A stretch of 64,000 nt of DNA from Ardenticatenaceae bacterium (GCA_020634245.1 JACKCC010000011.1:314071-378070); one strand, 5' to 3'; shown: positions 17,357 through 26,431, numbered from the stretch's first letter. The notes: generated by a model not told the origin, from the letters alone. Numbers and translations: made by a program.

Positions 17357-18034
17357 ATGAGTTTATCAAATGAAGGTGCCCCAAAATTTAATCTGGTTGT
17401 AATAATAGCTGTTTTAAAAGAACTTGGCATAAACCTTGAAACCGGATATTTAATGAACCGTGAGAAGCTAGGTATTCCTTTACGAAAAGCTTTAGCCCAA
17501 AAAATGTCCACTATGAAAGAAGATACGCTCGTAATCAATATGGCGGGTGTTGAAGAAATGACAACTTCAGTAGCCGAGGAAATAGGTCCATTGTTGTTCC
17601 AAGAATTAATTAAATATCGCCGACAAGACAGAAAAGTTTTTCTTACCTATTGTAATGTAGCTGAGGAGATTGCCAGAGGACTAGATGGTACATTCAAAAA
17701 CTGGGGGAGCGAATTAGAAACATCCGACAAACTTAATGTTGTGGTTTTCTCTACTTTCCAAGATGGAAAATTCGCAAATCACCAGTTTCTTGGTCAAGAA
17801 ATTCCAACTGCGCTTAAAGATATTTTAGATGCTATATATACCTTCGGTGTAGTAAATTCAACGGATTTAGAAGATCAAGGCATTAAAGCAGCAAGCCGGA
17901 AATTGAACGAGCTTGCGAAATATTATCCTTGGCTATTCTGTAAGGTTCAAAAGTCTTTAGATACAAGCTCAAGAGCTTGGGCGTATTTTTATAAGCCAAT
18001 TGTCCCGGTTGTTGAAAAGGTGGCAGTAAAATAA
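17357..18034 (+). CDS. STAS-like protein (DUF4325 type)
   Basis: The protein has 225 residues. The region around DTLVINMAGVEEMTTSVAEE resembles the switch strand and helix of STAS-like DUF4325 proteins, which usually sit beside a GHKL-type ATPase gene, as here. A C-terminal helical segment of about 70 residues (NSTDLEDQGIKAASRKLNEL...) looks like a winged-helix-type module. The ATG at 17357 is preferred over the GTG three bases earlier because AAGGAG lies six bases before it. The gene follows the ATPase by 13 bases and touches the NurA start directly. It probably binds or is controlled by the upstream ATPase, by analogy with anti-sigma/anti-anti-sigma pairs. Confidence 0.62.
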   Translation: MSLSNEGAPKFNLVVIIAVLKELGINLETGYLMNREKLGIPLRKALAQKMSTMKEDTLVINMAGVEEMTTSVAEEIGPLLFQELIKYRRQDRKVFLTYCNVAEEIARGLDGTFKNWGSELETSDKLNVVVFSTFQDGKFANHQFLGQEIPTALKDILDAIYTFGVVNSTDLEDQGIKAASRKLNELAKYYPWLFCKVQKSLDTSSRAWAYFYKPIVPVVEKVAVK

Positions 18035-19309
18035 ATGAACCAAACGAATGGAAATTTATCGGTTATTACCAGCAAGCTTGCTGAATTACAAGATCGTCCG
18101 CCTGATACAACGATTCTGACGGAAATGCTCAATAGTTCAGAATTAGTTACAGGCAAGCGTCCAAATGGTTTAATTGGTGGCATTGATTCGAGTGATAATC
18201 TGCTCCTGAATATCCCTGATCATCCCGGCGCGGCAATTGCTGGTTATAGTTTCTCTTTAGTCATTTCGGACGCGGAAGGCCAGTTACATTTTGTTCAAGA
18301 ACGTATGGCGGAGAAAGGTTCACAAGAATACAGCGAACCATTAGAAATAGCACTAGTTTACAGTAACCCATTACCAGACGAACAACGCATACTTCATATC
18401 GCTGATTATCAGCTACGGAACCTCATTAACACCCCGAGTGTAAAAAGCCCTTATGATTTGGATGAAATTCCACCAGAGTTCAAAGTAAGATTTGTGGCAG
18501 CTCGTCATCGCGAAACAACTGAACGCAGAGCAGTACGAACCTCCCTATTTCATTCGGAGCTAGAGTTTCGATTATTATTAAAAGATGGCCGGCATAGCTC
18601 ACAAAACGTCTCAACTCGTTATTCAGACGATATTGGACGGCGAGCCGTTGAACAAAATGTGCGATATGTCGGCGTAGTTAAACAAGGTACATTGCTGTGG
18701 TCAATCTTATACCCGTATCACAAAGCTTTATTTGGCGTACGTAAATCTGCTTACTGGACCTTGATTTCACCATCAATTATTTTGCAAGCCTACACTTCTA
18801 ACCAGGCTGACTCGAAAACCATCAGACTTGGGGCGCAAGAGAACCAGTCGCTCGGAGGAATTGGAGGTGCGTGGATTTTGTATGGCAATGGCCCACGCAA
18901 TTTCTATGTGCTGGAGTTCAACGTATATGATTTGGCAGAATTCCATCCGCTGGTCGAGAGTGGAGAGCCACTCGAGCATTACAATAAACGAGTACATGGT
19001 TGGCAAAAAACTTATGTAACCAATATGGGAAATGACGAATTTATTGGAACACAAATGCTTGTTTCAGATGAGGACATTGAATATCTTATCAATCCAACGG
19101 TTGGAGAAATTCATTACTTGGCAAATACCAGTTTTATTTCACCTGGATACCCAATTGTTCTAGCTGACGCACATAATCGATGCAAAATAACTGGCGATCG
19201 AAAAGACCGTTTAAATGCTGAGCTTATTACCGAGTTGCAAAAACAAGGCTATCATCCCGTTGACTTTGAAACGTGGAGTGAAGACCCACATAAAATTTTC
19301 GAACGTTAA
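18035..19309 (+). CDS. NurA-like nuclease
   Basis: The protein has 424 residues. NurA is a 5'-3' exonuclease/endonuclease with an RNase H-like fold that works with the HerA translocase in DNA end resection. Expected acidic sites are visible: GIDSSDN (D51), the segment ELEFRLLLKDG (D184), a VGVVKQG strand, and the C-terminal GYPIVLADAHNRC with the conserved His (H380). Identity to archaeal NurA is clearly low, and the family call rests on motif order plus the HerA neighbour. The start codon follows the previous stop with no gap, and AAGGTGG serves as ribosome site, so translation is probably coupled. Confidence 0.72.
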   Translation: MNQTNGNLSVITSKLAELQDRPPDTTILTEMLNSSELVTGKRPNGLIGGIDSSDNLLLNIPDHPGAAIAGYSFSLVISDAEGQLHFVQERMAEKGSQEYSEPLEIALVYSNPLPDEQRILHIADYQLRNLINTPSVKSPYDLDEIPPEFKVRFVAARHRETTERRAVRTSLFHSELEFRLLLKDGRHSSQNVSTRYSDDIGRRAVEQNVRYVGVVKQGTLLWSILYPYHKALFGVRKSAYWTLISPSIILQAYTSNQADSKTIRLGAQENQSLGGIGGAWILYGNGPRNFYVLEFNVYDLAEFHPLVESGEPLEHYNKRVHGWQKTYVTNMGNDEFIGTQMLVSDEDIEYLINPTVGEIHYLANTSFISPGYPIVLADAHNRCKITGDRKDRLNAELITELQKQGYHPVDFETWSEDPHKIFER

Positions 19310-19326
19310 TATTGAGGTTAAGGATA

Positions 19327-21066
19327 ATGGTAAAGAAAATTCAAAATAACACAGACGCTGTAAACGTAATTGTTGGTAAAGACAGGCAGCGCGGTTTCTA
19401 CATTGCTTATTTTGATTCACGTCAAACCACACCAAGAATTATGATCGGGTCAACTTGGGTTGCTCATGATCAGAGATATGACCGCAGGTATTTAGTGCGC
19501 ATAGTTGAAACAGGATATAACGATGATTATGACCTGAAACAGATTTTAACTATGGTACGAGAGAATCCACAACAGCACTTCGACAGTCGTTCACTTGAAT
19601 ATTTTTGTGCAGAAAAAGCTTGGTTACGCCTTGAGGGAGAATTTACAAGCAAGGGTTTAGAAGAAGTATATGATCAGCCTACTATACTCCAGACTTTTCT
19701 GAATCCAACCACTGAGCAAGATGAGATGTTAATTGCAGCCCCCGACACTACCTACGGATTTGCAATTGGCACACTGCGTAGCGCTACAAAAACAAGCGAA
19801 TCAATGGTTACTTTGGAAGACCGTTTCGCCGGATTCAGAACTTTGATTTCAGGGGCATCAGGTTTTGGCAAATCTACTTTAGTCCGAAATATTGCAAGGT
19901 ACTGGCTTGATAATAATGAATATGGAAAATTAATCGACGACCTGAAAGGAGAATATATTGACGATACCGAAAATGAACGTAAACAGCCGGTTTACGGCTT
20001 GTTTCGACACCCAAAGGCCAAACAGAATCTATACTTGCTTACTGCTCGCCCCCGAGTTTTTGAAAGAAGGGGATTATCAACAAAAATAGCTGGTATTATT
20101 CCATTATCAATAAATATTGATGATATTCCACCCGACAGCTTAGGCGAAGTAGCCACTCATATATCACCACCTCAGAGAGCGTTTTTAGAAAGGTATCAAG
20201 ATAAAAAAGGTTTATTTAGCTCGCTCCTTCGCACAACAGAAGATGGTGAAATCTTTACAGATGATTGGCATACACTCTTCAAAGGCTGGATACTTGCAAC
20301 CAAATCAGGAAGAACCAATACTAAAAATGACGATTATATGACTGATTTGGGAGATTTTGATAAAAGTAGCTATACGCCCATTTTTAGTGTATGCAGACAT
20401 TTACAAAGATTAGCGAGCCGCCCATTTATTAACACTGGGCAAGAGTCTTGTCTACCTAAACTTCGTGAGCTTCTAAAAAGAGGGGCTACAATTGTTCTCG
20501 ACAAGGGGGGTGGTCTTACAGACCCCGATAAAATTATCATTAGCACTGTTATCGCAAATGAGTTGTATAAACACAATGAAAAATTCAGTTCAGGGGATGA
20601 GGTTGAGTTAGAAAAAGTTATACCGTTTGTATATTTAGTTGAGGAAGCACATAATCTACTTTCCAACGATAGAGCGAAAGAAGGTTCGACATTTGTCAAT
20701 TTTGCAAAAACAGGACGTAGTTTTCAAATTGGTCTTGCTGCCGTAACGCAAAGACCTTCAGGCGTTGATACTAACATTTTGTCGCAATTTGATAACTACA
20801 TTACGTTTCGTCTCACTAATGACCAAGATGTGAAGGATTTGATAAAAGCAAAAAGCGATTTTCAGGGGTATGAAGGCGATATACGAACAATGAAACGCGG
20901 CGCATCTGTGACCGCATTCGGTGAACCTACAAAAGTGCAATCTATTCAAGTTTTTGAGTGGACACAAGAAAGAGCTGTAACGATGTTATCAACAGAACAA
21001 GCCAGCCTTATGGAAAAAATGAAATCGCGCCAGGCAACCTACTCTAATCCAGAGAATGTACTTTAA
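19327..21066 (+). CDS. HerA-like hexameric DNA translocase
   Basis: The protein has 579 residues. It contains a HAS-barrel-like N-terminal region and an FtsK/HerA-type ATPase: Walker A GASGFGKST (176-184), Walker B FVYLVEEAH (EEAH at 439-442), then the sensor/arginine-finger stretch FAKTGRSFQIGLAAVTQRPS and FDNYITFRLTN. These are typical HerA (DUF87) signatures. The ATG at 19327 is chosen over an in-frame TTG upstream because GAGG lies 9 bases before it. It is the last gene of the operon, 17 bases after the nuclease gene, so the two should be co-expressed and probably form one complex. In archaea HerA-NurA resects DNA; in bacteria HerA paired with nucleases is repeatedly linked to phage defence. 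Confidence 0.85.
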   Translation: MVKKIQNNTDAVNVIVGKDRQRGFYIAYFDSRQTTPRIMIGSTWVAHDQRYDRRYLVRIVETGYNDDYDLKQILTMVRENPQQHFDSRSLEYFCAEKAWLRLEGEFTSKGLEEVYDQPTILQTFLNPTTEQDEMLIAAPDTTYGFAIGTLRSATKTSESMVTLEDRFAGFRTLISGASGFGKSTLVRNIARYWLDNNEYGKLIDDLKGEYIDDTENERKQPVYGLFRHPKAKQNLYLLTARPRVFERRGLSTKIAGIIPLSINIDDIPPDSLGEVATHISPPQRAFLERYQDKKGLFSSLLRTTEDGEIFTDDWHTLFKGWILATKSGRTNTKNDDYMTDLGDFDKSSYTPIFSVCRHLQRLASRPFINTGQESCLPKLRELLKRGATIVLDKGGGLTDPDKIIISTVIANELYKHNEKFSSGDEVELEKVIPFVYLVEEAHNLLSNDRAKEGSTFVNFAKTGRSFQIGLAAVTQRPSGVDTNILSQFDNYITFRLTNDQDVKDLIKAKSDFQGYEGDIRTMKRGASVTAFGEPTKVQSIQVFEWTQERAVTMLSTEQASLMEKMKSRQATYSNPENVL

Positions 21067-21074
21067 CTGAGACA

Positions 21075-22520
21075 TTACACGGCCGTTCCTCCTTCCTTCA
21101 CCTCCTGCCAAATCGCCTCCAACGCCACCAAATCAAGCTGCGCCCAATCCAAATTGCGCGCGGTCACTAACTGCTCCACCTGACGGAATCGCTGGCTGAA
21201 CTTCAAATTAGCCCCGCGCAGCGCACTCTCCGCATCCACACCCAGCCAACTGGCCAGATTCACCGTCACAAACAGCAAGTCGCCCAACTCGTCGGCCCGC
21301 TCTTCCGGCGTTTGCGCCGCCTGCACTTCGGCCAGTTCCTCAGCCAGCTTGTCGTAAATCCCGCCAATTTCCGGCCAATCAAAGCCTACCTTGCGCACCT
21401 TGTCCTGGATTTTTTGTGACCGGGCCAGCGCCGGCAGCGCCTGGGGAATGTTGTCCAACAGGGATGCGGCTTGCTTTTCCTTCTCGTCCTGCTTCAGCAT
21501 CTCCCAATTACGCAGGACTTCGGCCGTGTCGGCCACCTCCCAATCGCCCCAGACATGGGGATGCCGCCGCTTGAGCTTGGCCTCAATCCCGGCAATGATG
21601 TCCGACAGCGTAAACTGCTCCTCCTCGGCCGCCATCTGCGTCTGCATGACGATGTGGTAAAGCAAATCACCCAACTCCTCGCGCAGGCCGTCCTCATCCT
21701 CGGCGTCGAGCGCTTCCAAAACTTCACTGGCTTCTTCCAGCAGGCCGCCGCGCATACTCTGCGGCGTCTGCTCAATATCCCAGGGGCAGCCGTTGGGGCT
21801 GCGCAAAACGGCGACGGTCTCGGCCAGGGCGTTGAGTGAGGCGGCATAAGGCAGCGGCGGGATGTAGAGGCTGGTCAAATGGTCAATCCGTTCGCTGCGG
21901 TCAATGGCATACAGGGGTACGCGCTCCACACTTTCCACGGCCGTTCCCGCCGCATGAATGAGGGCGACGGTGTGCTGTTCGGGATAAACGGCCGTTAACC
22001 CCAACTTTAACTCACTGGCCAGCATCCGGCTGTAAACCTGCCCCAGCAGCGCCGGTTGGTCGGGATTGAGCGGTGGGTAATGGAGATTGGTCAGCTCAAT
22101 GGCGTCGAAGATTTGCAAACCATCGAGGGCGTCGGCCTGTACGGCCGTTAACGATGGTTCCACAAAGCTCAAACCGGCCACCACGCGCACCGGCACATTT
22201 TCCGCTTCCGCCGCCTTTACCAGCCGCGTCACCGTCGATTCGCCGACAAAGGGATGGCCAGGCACGGCATAAACGATGTCGGCTTCTCGCCCCAGCGCCA
22301 ACATTTGGGTTACGATTTGGTCATAGACGGCATCAAAGTCAACGGCCGTTTCATACACCTCATCAAAACTTACTACCTGCACCGTCTCCGGCAAATCAGC
22401 CACCGCCGGATGGCGCGCCGTACGCACGTGTACCGTCTCTGCCGCCGCCAAAATCGCCCATGCTTCCCGAGTCAGGAAACGGCCGTCGCCCGGCCCCAGA
22501 CCAACCACTGTAATACCCAT
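21075..22520 (-). CDS. mazG: MazG nucleotide pyrophosphohydrolase with N-terminal tetrapyrrole-methylase-like domain
   Basis: The protein has 481 residues. The N-terminal 235 residues form a SAM-dependent tetrapyrrole (precorrin/corrin) methylase-like domain (VVGLGPGDGRFLT, YAVPGHPFVGEST), as in Bacillus YabN. The C-terminal part is a double MazG module with LRSPNGCPWD, EEASEVLEA/EELGDLL and a second set LAEELAEV/ADELGDLLFV. MazG removes non-canonical or excess NTPs. The ATG at 22520 is preferred to an upstream TTG. Its stop lies 9 bases from the convergent HerA stop, so it marks the island's right edge. The octamer ACGGCCGT reappears inside it. Confidence 0.92.
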   Translation of the reverse strand: MGITVVGLGPGDGRFLTREAWAILAAAETVHVRTARHPAVADLPETVQVVSFDEVYETAVDFDAVYDQIVTQMLALGREADIVYAVPGHPFVGESTVTRLVKAAEAENVPVRVVAGLSFVEPSLTAVQADALDGLQIFDAIELTNLHYPPLNPDQPALLGQVYSRMLASELKLGLTAVYPEQHTVALIHAAGTAVESVERVPLYAIDRSERIDHLTSLYIPPLPYAASLNALAETVAVLRSPNGCPWDIEQTPQSMRGGLLEEASEVLEALDAEDEDGLREELGDLLYHIVMQTQMAAEEEQFTLSDIIAGIEAKLKRRHPHVWGDWEVADTAEVLRNWEMLKQDEKEKQAASLLDNIPQALPALARSQKIQDKVRKVGFDWPEIGGIYDKLAEELAEVQAAQTPEERADELGDLLFVTVNLASWLGVDAESALRGANLKFSQRFRQVEQLVTARNLDWAQLDLVALEAIWQEVKEGGTAV

Positions 22521-22573
22521 CTGCAATTACCCCAGAAAACAAAAAGGCGAGTACGAAGACTCACCCTACACAA

Positions 22574-22635
22574 AACGTGATACGTAATCCGTGAAGCAAC
22601 AACATGTTGCCAATCACGCATTACGCATCACGCTT
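22574..22635. repeat. Nested inverted repeat between mazG and rpsI
   Basis: Outer arms of about 22 bases (CGTGATACGTAATCCGTGA and TCACGCATTACGCATCACG, three mismatches) enclose an inner GCAAC/GTTGC hairpin. The arms are made of reiterated GTGATRCGTAAT-like words. It lies past the end of the ribosomal block and may end its transcription. Confidence 0.65.
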
Positions 22636-22658
22636 AAAATTAAAACCTATTCAGGAAA

Positions 22659-23069
22659 TTAACGTTTCGTGTAAGTCGGAGCCTTACGCGCCCGTTTCAA
22701 ACCTGGCTTCTTGCGTTCCTTGATACGGCCGTCACGAGTCAGATGACCCTTGGCGCGCAGCAAACCACGCATATTTTCATCATACTTCACCAGGGCGCGG
22801 GCCAGGCCCAGGCGCACGGCGCTCGTCTGACCGGTAATGCCGCCGCCTTGAATATGGACACTGACATCCACCTTGCCCATCATCTCCGTATCCGTCAACG
22901 GGCCGGACAAAATGATGTAATCACCAAAACGCGGGAAATATTCCTTGACATCCCGGCCATTCACCGTAAATTCGCCCGTGGACTCAGCACTGGGGTAAAT
23001 ACGCACCCGAGCCGAAGACCGCTTGCGCCGGCCAATACCTTCATAATAACGAACAGTCTCTTCCATCAT
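22659..23069 (-). CDS. rpsI: Ribosomal protein S9
   Basis: Small-subunit protein whose C-terminal tail reaches the P-site tRNA. The 136 residues show YYEGIGRRKRSSARVR, the ITGQTSAVRLGLARAL core and the basic tail KKPGLKRARKAPTYTKR. Two adjacent ATGs share the AGGAG site, so residue 1 or 2 could be the start. It pairs with rplM upstream, the usual L13-S9 unit, and is the last gene of the block. Confidence 0.97.
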   Translation of the reverse strand: MMEETVRYYEGIGRRKRSSARVRIYPSAESTGEFTVNGRDVKEYFPRFGDYIILSGPLTDTEMMGKVDVSVHIQGGGITGQTSAVRLGLARALVKYDENMRGLLRAKGHLTRDGRIKERKKPGLKRARKAPTYTKR

Positions 23070-23075
23070 TCTCTC

Positions 23076-23504
23076 CTAAAGCTCAAATACGACGGGCTGC
23101 TGCGCTTCGTGCGGATGTTCAGAACCAGTATAAACCTTCATCTTCTTGAACATCTTCCGCCCCAGTTTATTCTTGGGCAGCATACCACGAACGGCCGCTT
23201 CAATGACACGGTTTGGATGTTTTTGCAGCTGATCACGCAGCGATATTTCACTCAACCCACCAGGATACCCTGAGTGACGGTAATATTTTTTCTGCTCCAG
23301 CCGGCGTCCAGTCACCTGAATCTTTTCCGCATTAACAACAATCACAAAATCGCCACAATCCACCGAAGGGCTGTAGATCGGCTTGTGCTTACCACGCAAA
23401 AGGACAGCAATCTGGGTAGCCAAACGACCCAGCGTTTGTCCTTCCGCATCAATCACATACCAGCTTCGTTCAACTTCTGCCGGTTTCGTCACAAATGTTT
23501 TCAT
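23076..23504 (-). CDS. rplM: Ribosomal protein L13
   Basis: Early-assembling large-subunit protein; 142 residues, usual length. Landmarks are WYVIDAEGQTLGRLATQIA, DCGDFVIVVNAEKI and AAVRGMLPKNKLGR. It precedes rpsI by six bases, as in most bacteria. Confidence 0.97.
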   Translation of the reverse strand: MKTFVTKPAEVERSWYVIDAEGQTLGRLATQIAVLLRGKHKPIYSPSVDCGDFVIVVNAEKIQVTGRRLEQKKYYRHSGYPGGLSEISLRDQLQKHPNRVIEAAVRGMLPKNKLGRKMFKKMKVYTGSEHPHEAQQPVVFEL

Positions 23505-23538
23505 TCCGTTTTTCTCCTAATCAGAGATTGGAAACCAA

Positions 23539-24282
23539 TCATGGGTTCCCATAAGTTACAGATACCAGGTAAAGACCCTGCGGCGGTGCTGCCGTGCCTG
23601 ATCGGCTGCGATCACAACTGCGGAAAGCGGCCACAAAATCTTCAACAGTCCAGGATCCCTCACCAACCAGTTTCATACTTCCCACCAGACTGCGCACCAT
23701 CCGGTACAAAAACGCATTTGCCTCAATGTGGAAAACAAGAAACTCTCTCTCTCTTATCCACTCAGCCCTAAACAATTCACGTACCCGATTTTCCCCTACC
23801 GGCGGTTGGCCAAAAGTGCCAAAGTCATGCCGCCCCAGGAGAACACTGGCTGCCTGATTCATCTTACCCACGTCTAACGGATGGCGCACATGCCAGCTCT
23901 GAAACCGGCGAACGGGGCTGCGCACCGCTGCATTAAAAATGTGGTACGCGTAGGAACGGCGCCGTGCGTCAAAACGTGGATGAAACGTTGGTGATACCTG
24001 ATTGAGTTGTAAAATTACAATATCGGCCGGTAAATTAGCATTAATAGCTCGTTGTAAAGCTTCTATATCATGCCGCCAGTCCAAATCAAAACTAATAACC
24101 TGGCCCAGTGCATGAACGCCGCTGTCTGTTCTACCGGCACCAATCACATTGATTGGCTGTTGTGTTAATCTAGCAATTGCTTTCTCTAACTCGCCCTGGA
24201 TGGTATGCTGCTCTTTGATTTGTCGTTGAAAACCATAATAGGCAGTCCCATCATACTCAATCAGGGCCTTATAGCGCAGCAA
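23539..24282 (-). CDS. truA: tRNA pseudouridine synthase A
   Basis: Makes pseudouridine at positions 38-40 of tRNA anticodon stems. The 247-residue protein has the catalytic Asp in GAGRTDSGVHALGQV, the YDGTAYYGFQRQ opening and the late FLYRMVRSLVG motif. It lies between rplQ and rplM, a common arrangement, with only three bases after rplQ. Confidence 0.96.
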   Translation of the reverse strand: MLRYKALIEYDGTAYYGFQRQIKEQHTIQGELEKAIARLTQQPINVIGAGRTDSGVHALGQVISFDLDWRHDIEALQRAINANLPADIVILQLNQVSPTFHPRFDARRRSYAYHIFNAAVRSPVRRFQSWHVRHPLDVGKMNQAASVLLGRHDFGTFGQPPVGENRVRELFRAEWIREREFLVFHIEANAFLYRMVRSLVGSMKLVGEGSWTVEDFVAAFRSCDRSRSGTAAPPQGLYLVSVTYGNP

Positions 24283-24285
24283 TCA

Positions 24286-24714
24286 CTACTCCTTTTCCAC
24301 CAGCATTAAAATAGCCATATCGGCATTGTCACCAGGACGCTTACCCACTTTAATCATGCGGGTATATCCACCGTTACGTTCGGCGTAACGGGGCGCAATT
24401 TCGTCAAAAAGCTTTTTAACAACGTCAACTTCTTCCAGATAGCCCTTTTCGTCTTCATATTCACGAACACGGGCCACACGGGTTGCTGCCAATCGGCGGG
24501 CATGGACAGTATAGGCTGGATCTTCAGCCCCTTTTGCCAGGCCACGCTTGGCCAGCGTGATTATTTTTTCCGCTGCCGGTCGTAACATGCGGGCTTTGCC
24601 TTCTGTCGTCAGAATTTGTTCATGACAAATCAAATCGGCGATCATGTTCTTGCGCAAGGCATTCCGATGACTGGTATCTCGCCCCAGTTTACGACCACTT
24701 ACTCGATGTCGCAT
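24286..24714 (-). CDS. rplQ: Ribosomal protein L17
   Basis: Large-subunit protein, 142 residues. The N-terminus RHRVSGRKLGRDTSHRNAL and the segment KAADKIITLAKRG-like (RPAAEKIITLAKRG) are diagnostic. It follows rpoA as the last gene of the classical alpha operon. The length is slightly above the short bacterial form, with an acidic middle loop. Confidence 0.97.
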   Translation of the reverse strand: MRHRVSGRKLGRDTSHRNALRKNMIADLICHEQILTTEGKARMLRPAAEKIITLAKRGLAKGAEDPAYTVHARRLAATRVARVREYEDEKGYLEEVDVVKKLFDEIAPRYAERNGGYTRMIKVGKRPGDNADMAILMLVEKE

Positions 24715-24781
24715 AGTTCAAACCTCATTCTCGAAACCTGGTTCAGATTGATTAAACCAGGATAATGTCTTGGATACGGCT

Positions 24782-25738
24782 CTAAGCCAATTCCTCTTCG
24801 TCCTTCAAAAACCCTTTCATGCGCAGTTGAGACTTCAACTCATCCAACGATTTTTCGCCAAAATTGCGGATGGCCAGCATCGTCTCTTCACCTCGCTCCA
24901 GCATATCCAGCATCTCACCAACTTTGGTGATCCCGGTCCGCTTTAATGAGTTAAAGACTCGTACACTCAAATCCAACTGCTCAATAGGCGTATCGTAAAT
25001 TTCGTTGGGAATTGTGCCTTCTTCTTCCTCAACTTCTTCCACTGGCAGGAAAGTATCTTCGCTCACACCGGCAACCGGACGCAAATACTGCATCATAATT
25101 TGCGCCGATTGGGCGAGTGCATCTTCCGGCCGGATGGTTCCGTCGGTCCAAATCTGCATCACAATCCGGTCATAGTCAGCATCCTGACCCACACGGGTTT
25201 TTTCTACTTCATACCCTACCCGGCGGATGGGGCTGAAAATCGCATCGACTGGCAGTTCACCAATCGGCAAACGTCCTCGATCTTCGGCCGGGGAATAACC
25301 GCGTCCGGTTTCAGCCGTCATTTCAATTTCCAAAAATGCATCGTCCGAGTCGACCGTGAAAAGGTACAAATCAGGGTTGATGATTTCAACTTCCGGCGGC
25401 ACCTGCAAGTCAGCGGCCGTTACCGTACCGGCCCCGTGTACTTCCAGGCGCATCCGTGCTGAATCGGTATCATGTAGTTTCAAACGAAGTTGTTTGATGT
25501 GCAATATAAGCCGCATCATGTCTTCACGCACATGCGGAATCGCAGAAAACTCATGCGGGACATCTGTCACACGAATGGACGTAACCGCTGCTCCGGGCAA
25601 AGAGGCCAATAGTACACGGCGCAAAGAGTTACCAACCGTTGTACCATACCCTCTTTCCAATGGGCCAATGATAAACCGGCCATATTCTTGTGACATGGCG
25701 GTGCTTTCAATTTTCGGCAAGATAAGATTAATAGCCAA
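24782..25738 (-). CDS. rpoA: RNA polymerase alpha subunit
   Basis: The scaffold of RNA polymerase assembly. The 318 residues comprise the N-terminal dimerisation domain (RFIIGPLERGYGTTVGNSLRRVLL), an acidic linker (VEEVEEEEG) and the C-terminal domain (LDLSVRVFNSLKRTGITKVG...RNFGEKSLDEL), which contacts UP elements and activators. It lies between rpsD and rplQ as expected. Confidence 0.98.
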   Translation of the reverse strand: MAINLILPKIESTAMSQEYGRFIIGPLERGYGTTVGNSLRRVLLASLPGAAVTSIRVTDVPHEFSAIPHVREDMMRLILHIKQLRLKLHDTDSARMRLEVHGAGTVTAADLQVPPEVEIINPDLYLFTVDSDDAFLEIEMTAETGRGYSPAEDRGRLPIGELPVDAIFSPIRRVGYEVEKTRVGQDADYDRIVMQIWTDGTIRPEDALAQSAQIMMQYLRPVAGVSEDTFLPVEEVEEEEGTIPNEIYDTPIEQLDLSVRVFNSLKRTGITKVGEMLDMLERGEETMLAIRNFGEKSLDELKSQLRMKGFLKDEEELA

Positions 25739-25792
25739 TGTCGTTACCTCCCTCAGATACTTAACAGTCTAAGTAAGAACAATAAAAAGAGA

Positions 25793-26431
25793 TTAGCGGG
25801 AGTAGTATTCAACAATTAACTGTTCGTTGAGTGTTACATCAATGTCGTCACGAACAGGCAAGTTCAACACTTTCGCTGATAGGTTATCGGCGTCTAAAGA
25901 AAGCCAGCGTGGAACCTGTCGATCGTCTAACTCTTGCCGCAATGTTTTGAAATACGTTCTCCGAGAACTTTCGGGGCGAACAGAAATTGTGTCCCCTGGG
26001 GTCAGAAGCGCAGAAGGAATGTCAATTTTACGGCCGTTCAACACAAAATGGCCATGCTGTACCAACTGCCGTGCATGCGCCCGGGAACTTGCCATCCCCA
26101 AACGATAAACAACATTATCCAGTCGGCTCTCCAAAATTGCCAACAGATTTGCGCCGGTTAAACCAGAACGTCGTTCAGCCCGCTTGAAATACTGGCTAAA
26201 TTGCCGTTCCATCAAGCCATAAATACGACGCGCCTTCTGTTTTTCACGAAGCTGAAGTAAATAATCAGAAGCCCGGCCCCTGCGGAACTGCTTCTCCCGC
26301 CCATGTTGCCCAGGCGGATAAGAGCGACGCTCAAAAGAACACTTGGGGGTCATACAACGAGACCCCTTCAAAAACAGCTTCTCACCTTCACGGCGACAAA
26401 GCTTGCATACTGGTCCAGTATACCTTGCCAA
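25793..26431 (-). CDS. rpsD: Ribosomal protein S4, TTG start
   Basis: Primary 16S rRNA-binding protein of the small subunit, 212 residues. Four cysteines (CKLC, CMTPKC) form the zinc site of the C+ form; the S4 RNA-binding domain follows (SRLDNVVYRLGMASSRAHARQLVQHGH). The start is a TTG at 26431 giving LARYTGPVCK (read as MARYTGP), with GGAGG five bases before it. An in-frame extension upstream reads through that ribosome site and is rejected. Confidence 0.95.
   Translation of the reverse strand: MARYTGPVCKLCRREGEKLFLKGSRCMTPKCSFERRSYPPGQHGREKQFRRGRASDYLLQLREKQKARRIYGLMERQFSQYFKRAERRSGLTGANLLAILESRLDNVVYRLGMASSRAHARQLVQHGHFVLNGRKIDIPSALLTPGDTISVRPESSRRTYFKTLRQELDDRQVPRWLSLDADNLSAKVLNLPVRDDIDVTLNEQLIVEYYSR

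Noticed and set aside
16147..21066. Reading the island operon as a HerA-Sir2 or HerA-DUF4297 system
   Set aside because: Neither Sir2-type nor DUF4297-type residues appear in the partner proteins; the nuclease matches the NurA motif order instead.
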